Shown one piece after another: positions 58,777-64,000 of a stretch of 64,000 bases of DNA; position 1 is the stretch's first letter, and the number at the start of each line of letters is the position of its first letter. Origin of the DNA: Salinicoccus sp. RF5 (GTDB taxonomy: Bacteria > Bacillota > Bacilli > Staphylococcales > Salinicoccaceae); assembly GCF_020786625.1 (NCBI RefSeq), contig NZ_JAJGRC010000001.1, positions 992,001 to 1,056,000 on the forward strand, given 5' to 3'. The notes under the pieces are model-generated. The model was not told where the DNA came from, ran no database searches, and saw only the letters and a list, made by a program, of their open reading frames with translations. Both the position numbers and the translations under genes were made by a program.

Positions 58777-59427
58777 TTATTTTTCTTTAAAAAATCTTCT
58801 TACCCGGGCTCTGACGTTGATGCTCATGATAATTTGACCATATTCTTCAACCACCATGCTGGATATTTCTGCTGGAGAACTGTATTCGAGAAGTTTCGCT
58901 TCGATGCGCTCCATATCCATGTAATCCATGCGGTAGTCGAAGAAAATCTGATAGTAGTAGCTTCCTTCGTGGACGATGAGCAGATCTTCGTACTGCGTTT
59001 CATCGACTTCCACTTCATGGGTGTATTTTATGAGGTCCTCGAAATCATTGAATTTCACCATGACCGGCTCTTTCGTCACTGGCGCAATTTCTTCCTTGTC
59101 TCCGGAAATGCTTTCAAGGAACTGTTCTACATCATTATTATTCATATCCATAGGCGTCTGCTCCGTTGAGAATGGTTTATCATCCTGAGATTTGGAAACC
59201 ACCACTTCAATCCCTTTGTCATAGGCATGCACTTGGATCCATAGCGGCCCTTCCATTGAGAAATCTTCTTCATGCTCGTGGTTCACTTCGTCCATGATGG
59301 ACCAGAAGAACTCTTCACCACGCTTCCGGTTCATCCATAGGTCTTCTCTATCAAATCCGCGATTCTCGATGTCCTGGTAGGTAATGAAAAACTTGATCGT
59401 CGAGTCGTCAATTCTTTCAATCCTCAT
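58777..59427 (-). CDS. mecA: Adaptor protein MecA
   Basis: A 216-residue adaptor of ClpCP. The N-terminal domain (MRIERIDDSTIKFFITYQDIENRGFDREDLW) binds the target; an acidic linker follows; the C-terminal domain (FNDFEDLIKYTHEV; YQIFFDYRMDYMDMERIEAKLLEY) binds ClpC. In B. subtilis MecA delivers ComK for degradation and also binds Spx. The ATG at 59427 follows GGAGTG. It lies between spxA and coiA, and comK is in the same window. It is unrelated to the methicillin-resistance gene of the same name. Confidence 0.95.
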   Translation of the reverse strand: MRIERIDDSTIKFFITYQDIENRGFDREDLWMNRKRGEEFFWSIMDEVNHEHEEDFSMEGPLWIQVHAYDKGIEVVVSKSQDDKPFSTEQTPMDMNNNDVEQFLESISGDKEEIAPVTKEPVMVKFNDFEDLIKYTHEVEVDETQYEDLLIVHEGSYYYQIFFDYRMDYMDMERIEAKLLEYSSPAEISSMVVEEYGQIIMSINVRARVRRFFKEK

Positions 59428-59528
59428 ACTTCTCACTCCTCTCCTTCAAGTATGCTCCTTATCTATATTATACCTTATTCTTATGGGGTAAAACCAGTTT
59501 TGGAATTGTCATGTCATTATACGCCAAA

Positions 59529-59560
59529 ATACCCGCAGACATCAAGTAATCTGCGGGCAT
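59529..59560 (-). terminator. Terminator of spxA
   Basis: TGCCCGCAGA and TCTGCGGGTA with a ten-base loop, then TTTTGG on the minus strand. Confidence 0.85.
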
Positions 59561-59603
59561 CTCAATCGTAAGTATTATATCAGTTATTTTTGGGGAAACA
59601 CAC

Positions 59604-60002
59604 TTATAGTTCAGCGAGGCGCTTTGCTTCCATCAGATGGAAAGTCCTCACCTTACGAGGCAGGAAACGACGGATTTCATCTTCGTTGTAGCCAACTTGA
59701 AGACGTTTTTCATCCATGATGATCGGCCTTCTGAGAAGACCAGGATTCTCCATGATCAATGTGTAAAGTTCCTGCATTGGCAAGCTATCGATATCTACAT
59801 TAAGTTTCTGGAAAGTCTTGGATCTTGTAGAAATAATTTCGTCTGTGCCATCTTCAGTCATTCTGAGGATGGACTTCACTTCGTCCAATGTAAGTGGTTC
59901 AGAGAATATATTTCTTTCATTATAAGGAATTTCATGTTCTTGTAACCATGCTTTCGCTTTACGGCATGATGTGCAGCTTGGAGAAGTAAAAAGTGTTACC
60001 AT
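59604..60002 (-). CDS. spxA: Transcriptional regulator Spx
   Basis: A 132-residue ArsC-like protein, the usual Spx length. The redox switch is Cys10-x-x-Cys13 ([10 protein letters not shown]). The RNA polymerase alpha-subunit contact region and the C-terminal [15 protein letters not shown] end, exposed to ClpXP, are present. Oxidised Spx binds RNA polymerase and redirects it to thiol-stress genes. SpxH (49881) and ClpXP keep its level low. The ATG at 60002 follows GGAGTG. This gene is more AT-rich than its neighbours. Confidence 0.97.
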   Translation of the reverse strand: MVTLFTSPSCTSCRKAKAWLQEHEIPYNERNIFSEPLTLDEVKSILRMTEDGTDEIISTRSKTFQKLNVDIDSLPMQELYTLIMENPGLLRRPIIMDEKRLQVGYNEDEIRRFLPRKVRTFHLMEAKRLAEL

Positions 60003-61288
<1,286 letters not shown>

Positions 61289-61302
61289 ATTTCATATTAC
61301 GG

Positions 61303-61330
61303 CGGACAGGCAGCTGCCTGTCCGTTTTTT
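61303..61330 (+). terminator. Terminator of trpS
   Basis: An 11-bp self-complementary stem, CGGACAGGCAG with CTGCCTGTCCG, then T6. Confidence 0.9.
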
Positions 61331-61357
61331 GTTACCTGTGAAGGCTCTGTGACCCCC

Positions 61358-61390
61358 AATTCACAGTCGCAGGCGTTCCGACTGCGAATA
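61358..61390 (+). repeat. Single 33-bp inverted-repeat element, CAGTCG type
   Basis: AATTCACAGTCG, CAGGCGTTC, CGACTGCGAATA. It starts 28 bp after the T-run of the trpS terminator, nearly the same offset as the copy at 50764, and lies between convergent trpS and fabF. Confidence 0.8.
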
Positions 61391-61408
61391 GAACCCCCCA
61401 GAACAGCA

Positions 61409-61442
61409 GAAAGCCTGCCTTCCACACGGGAAGGCAGGCTTC
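61409..61442 (-). terminator. Terminator of fabHF
   Basis: AAGCCTGCCTTCC and GGAAGGCAGGCTT around five bases, then TCTGC on the minus strand; weak T-run. Confidence 0.8.
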
Positions 61443-61453
61443 ATCTATATAAT

Positions 61454-62695
61454 CTATTCTTCGTATTTCTTGAATACAAGGCTTGCGTTATGTCCACCGA
61501 AACCGAAGCTGTTTGATATTGCATATCGGAGATCCGCTTCCACTGCACCTTCTGTGACATAGTTCAAGTCGCATTCAGGATCCGGATTGTCCAGGTTGAT
61601 CGTCGGGTGCACCTTGCCGTCCCGGAGGCTCAATACGGTGATGATGGCTTCCATGCCACCGGTACCGCCGAGCAGGTGTCCTGTCATCGATTTCGTGGAG
61701 TTGACGAGCAGGTTGTAGGCATGGTCTTTGAAGACGTTGCGGATGGCCATCGTTTCAAACAGGTCATTATACTGTGTACTTGTTCCATGTCCATTCACAT
61801 AGCCGATTTCGTTCGGGTCGATGCCCGCATCCTTCATCGCTTCGATCATCGCGCGTGCACCTCCCTCGCCTTCTTCAGCCGGGGCTGTGATGTGGTGTGC
61901 ATCGCCTGTAGTGCCATAGCCGACCACTTCACCATATATCTTTGCACCGCGTGCTTTAGCATGCTCAAGTTCTTCAAGCATGACGATGCCTGCACCTTCC
62001 CCAATGACGAATCCATCCCTGTCTTTGGAGTATGGGCGGGATGCCTTGTTCGGGTCATCAGATGTGGTCAGGGCCTTGTTGGCCTGGAAGCCTGCAACCC
62101 CCATCCGTGTGATCGGGGCCTCTGTTCCGCCCGTCACCATGGCATCGGCCTGGCCGCGCTCTATGAATTTGAATGCTTCACCGATGGAATTCGTACCTGT
62201 CGCGCAGGCAGTGACCGTAGCACCGTTCGGCCCTTTCAATCCATGCTTGATGGAGACCTGGCCGCTTGCCATGTCCGGAATCATCATTGGAACGAAGAAA
62301 GGACTCACACGGCGTGGTCCGCGTTCATAGAGCACTTTGAAACCATCTTCAAGGGCCTGTATACCACCGATTCCGGAACCTATCCACACACCGATCCGTT
62401 CACGGTTGTCATCGGTGATTTCAATCCCACTGTCTTTCACAGCTTCATCGGAAGCCACCATCGCATATTGCGTAAAGCGGTCCATACGGCGCGCTTCCTT
62501 CTTGTCCATGTAGTCTTCAATATTGAAGTCCTTGAGCTCTCCCGCAACATGAACATTGTATTCACTGTTGTCGATGCGGGTGATCTTATCGATACCATTT
62601 ACTCCCTTGAGGGCATTCTCCCAGGTCTCAGGTGCAGAATTGCCAATTGGCGTCAACGCACCGATACCCGTTACAACTACTCTTCTCTTATCCAT
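61454..62695 (-). CDS. fabF: 3-oxoacyl-[acyl-carrier-protein] synthase II FabF
   Basis: A 413-residue condensing enzyme that extends acyl-ACP with malonyl-ACP. The active-site set is Cys164 ([10 protein letters not shown]), a histidine in [12 protein letters not shown] and another in [10 protein letters not shown]. The length is standard. The start overlaps the end of fabH by eight bases, with AAGGAGG inside fabH as ribosome site, so both proteins are made in step. Controlled by the FapR-type promoter before fabH. Confidence 0.97.
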   Translation of the reverse strand: MDKRRVVVTGIGALTPIGNSAPETWENALKGVNGIDKITRIDNSEYNVHVAGELKDFNIEDYMDKKEARRMDRFTQYAMVASDEAVKDSGIEITDDNRERIGVWIGSGIGGIQALEDGFKVLYERGPRRVSPFFVPMMIPDMASGQVSIKHGLKGPNGATVTACATGTNSIGEAFKFIERGQADAMVTGGTEAPITRMGVAGFQANKALTTSDDPNKASRPYSKDRDGFVIGEGAGIVMLEELEHAKARGAKIYGEVVGYGTTGDAHHITAPAEEGEGGARAMIEAMKDAGIDPNEIGYVNGHGTSTQYNDLFETMAIRNVFKDHAYNLLVNSTKSMTGHLLGGTGGMEAIITVLSLRDGKVHPTINLDNPDPECDLNYVTEGAVEADLRYAISNSFGFGGHNASLVFKKYEE

Positions 62696-63650
62696 GAGTT
62701 TCCTCCTTATTGTCTCCCCATGTCAGGCATATTGCCCCCCATGTCAGGCCGCCACCAAAGCCGACCAGAACGAGGGTGTCTCCTGACTTTATTCTACCAT
62801 TTTTAACTTCGTAATGGATACTTAACGGTATTGACGCAGCCGAAGTATTGCCATACCTGTCAACGGTGACACTCATGCGGTCCTCAGGCAGGCCCATGCG
62901 TTCGCGTGCTGCATTCATGATGCGGATGTTCGCCTGATGCGGCACCAGCATATCGATGTCTTCCTTGGAGAGGCCAGCCTTCTCGGTCACATGGACACTG
63001 GACTCGCCCATCTGCCTGACGGCAAACTTGTAGACTTCCCGGCCATTCATCCTGATGTTGCCGTCCTCTTCATCGTCATACAGATACGGGCCGCCATTTC
63101 CATTGCTGCCGAGCTCGAACGAATGCATTCCGTGTCCATCCGCCACTTCTCCCATGACAACTGCGCCGGCGCCATCACCAAACAGGACAGCTGTGGAGCG
63201 ATCGTCAAAATCGGTGATTTTGGACAGCTTGTCTGCACCGACCACCAGAACATGATCATATGTCCCCGTCTGGATGAACTGCTGTGCTGTGACCATGCCA
63301 TAAATGAAGCCCGTGCATGCTGCAAGCTGATCCATCGATGGCACTGACCTCAGTCCAAGTCGTTTCTGGAGCATGGTTGCCACAGTCGGGAATTGATGAT
63401 CGCCTGTCGAAGTCGCCACGATGACCAGATCGATGTCCTCCGGGGTGACGCCTGAGTTCTCCAGCGCCTCCTTCGCCGCTTCGTAGGCCATATCACTCGT
63501 ATCCATGTTTTCGGCAAAACGTCGCTCTTTGATGCCCGTCATCTCTGTAATCCATTCGTCGGAAGTATCAAGTATCTTTTCAAAGTCATGGTTGGTAAAT
63601 ACCTTTTCCGGTACATAGGTACCCAGACCCAGAACGCCTACATTTTTCAT
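62688..63650 (-). CDS. fabH: 3-oxoacyl-[acyl-carrier-protein] synthase III FabH
   Basis: A 320-residue enzyme that starts fatty-acid synthesis by joining an acyl-CoA primer to malonyl-ACP. The triad is Cys112 (AACTGFIYG), a histidine in VPHQANIRI and an asparagine in [10 protein letters not shown]. The start follows AAGGTG. In staphylococci it prefers branched primers; the same is likely here but not shown by sequence alone. It is the first gene of the fabHF operon. Confidence 0.97.
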   Translation of the reverse strand: MKNVGVLGLGTYVPEKVFTNHDFEKILDTSDEWITEMTGIKERRFAENMDTSDMAYEAAKEALENSGVTPEDIDLVIVATSTGDHQFPTVATMLQKRLGLRSVPSMDQLAACTGFIYGMVTAQQFIQTGTYDHVLVVGADKLSKITDFDDRSTAVLFGDGAGAVVMGEVADGHGMHSFELGSNGNGGPYLYDDEEDGNIRMNGREVYKFAVRQMGESSVHVTEKAGLSKEDIDMLVPHQANIRIMNAARERMGLPEDRMSVTVDRYGNTSAASIPLSIHYEVKNGRIKSGDTLVLVGFGGGLTWGAICLTWGDNKEETHG

Positions 63651-63673
63651 TTGACCACACCTTATAATCTCAT

Positions 63674-63718
63674 ATTATCACTAGGTACTAATTTATCACA
63701 TTTGAGAATGTCATACAA
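63674..63718 (-). promoter_or_regulatory. fabHF promoter with FapR operator
   Basis: On the minus strand TTGTAT (63713-63718) and TAAATT (63690-63695) are 17 bp apart. A FapR-type box, ATTAGTACCTAGTGATAAT, covers 63674-63692 and overlaps the -10 by three bases, exactly as at fabI. Confidence 0.85.
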
Positions 63719-63752
63719 CAAAAAAAGCATCCATGCCAAGCATGGATGCTTC
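63719..63752 (-). terminator. Terminator of the oligopeptide-binding protein gene
   Basis: AAGCATCCATG and CATGGATGCTT around five bases; T-rich on the minus strand (TTTTTTTGTTG). Confidence 0.9.
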
Positions 63753-63762
63753 ATGTTTCAGC

Positions 63763-64000
63763 TTATTCAGTTTCCGTTACGCCCCAGTTGTAAGGGAGTG
63801 TTTCTTCATTGTAGCCGAGTTCGATGCTGTAGTTTGCGACTCTTTCATTTACAGGTACAACATAAGATCTGTAAAGTGTCGGTACTACCGGCATTTCCTC
63901 AACCATAAGCGCCTGCCATTCGTTGTAGATTTCCTGTCTCTGCTCTACATCGAATGCATCCGGAGAGTTACCCTCTTCCATCAGCTGTGTGCTTTCTTCA
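63763..64000 (-). CDS. Peptide ABC transporter substrate-binding protein (C-terminal end only)
   Basis: The last 79 residues of a longer protein whose start lies beyond the window. The end EIYNEWQALMVEEMPVVPTLYRSYVVPVNERVANY is typical of family-5 binding proteins such as OppA. These lipoproteins catch short peptides for import. Staphylococci have an opp operon close to fabHF and trpS, which fits. Nothing can be said about its signal peptide or operon from this window. Confidence 0.85.
   Translation of the reverse strand, partial: EESTQLMEEGNSPDAFDVEQRQEIYNEWQALMVEEMPVVPTLYRSYVVPVNERVANYSIELGYNEETLPYNWGVTETE

Noticed and set aside
58777-59427. mecA as a beta-lactam resistance gene
   Set aside because: The 216-residue protein is the ClpC adaptor MecA. 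It has no penicillin-binding domain and lies next to spxA and coiA as in other Firmicutes.
61607-62806. A 399-residue plus-strand open frame opposite fabF
   Set aside because: It is the antisense shadow of fabF, rich in Cys and His with no family pattern.

Overview
The window looks like chromosome from a GC-rich, probably halophilic member of the Staphylococcaceae, most likely Salinicoccus or a close relative. The gene order fabF-fabH, trpS, spxA, mecA, coiA, pepF, yjbH, globin, CYTH, yjbL, relQ, NAD kinase, mgtE, CPA2 antiporter, fabI follows the Staphylococcus/Bacillus backbone. MurE carries the DNPANDDP motif of lysine-adding ligases, and an LtaA-type flippase lies beside murE. Coding regions are far richer in G and C than Staphylococcus itself. 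I see no rRNA, tRNA, CRISPR array, insertion sequence or prophage.

Left part (1-20 kb): a truncated glycosyltransferase; an LCP wall-polymer ligase with two small partners; a TPP-riboswitch-controlled ThiYXZ-type pyrimidine importer; a VTC/DUF4956 pair; a MerR/TipAS regulator; two paralogous pairs of CotF-like proteins behind SigB-like promoters, enclosing MarR, a membrane metalloprotease with an unknown partner, and comK divergent from a SigH-like sigma factor; then a degenerate phosphoesterase, KtrB-type K+ uptake and HtrA.

Middle (20-48 kb): TerC behind a yybP-ykoY element, prfC, a YueH-like gene, murE, ltaA, a CapA-like protein, a NERD nuclease, galU, a TatC/GMC oxidoreductase/Tat-substrate cassette, an M23-SH3b hydrolase without signal peptide, a TetR-ABC exporter operon with twin operators, an MBL hydrolase, an AI-2E transporter, an AGCS symporter, YjcH/YjcG-like genes, fabI, a CPA2 antiporter, mgtE and NAD kinase.

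Right part (48-64 kb): relQ and yjbL, then CYTH, truncated globin and SpxH; a Crp/Fnr regulator next to a ba3-type oxidase operon (IIa-II-I-SCO-membrane protein) whose promoter carries a Crp/Fnr-type palindrome; the RsaE/RoxS small RNA with a Rex-like box; pepF, coiA, mecA, spxA, trpS, fabF, fabH and the end of an oligopeptide-binding protein. ComK, MecA, Spx, SpxH, CoiA and a SigH-like factor together give much of a competence and redox-stress proteolysis circuit.

The most unusual item is a dispersed family of short inverted repeats. Each copy is 33 bp: two 12-bp arms around a 9-bp centre, repeated with an exact 41-bp period. There are four intergenic arrays (9, 4, 10 and 6 copies) and three single copies. 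They lie just past gene ends or intrinsic terminators, often behind G-rich tracts. I do not recognise this family.
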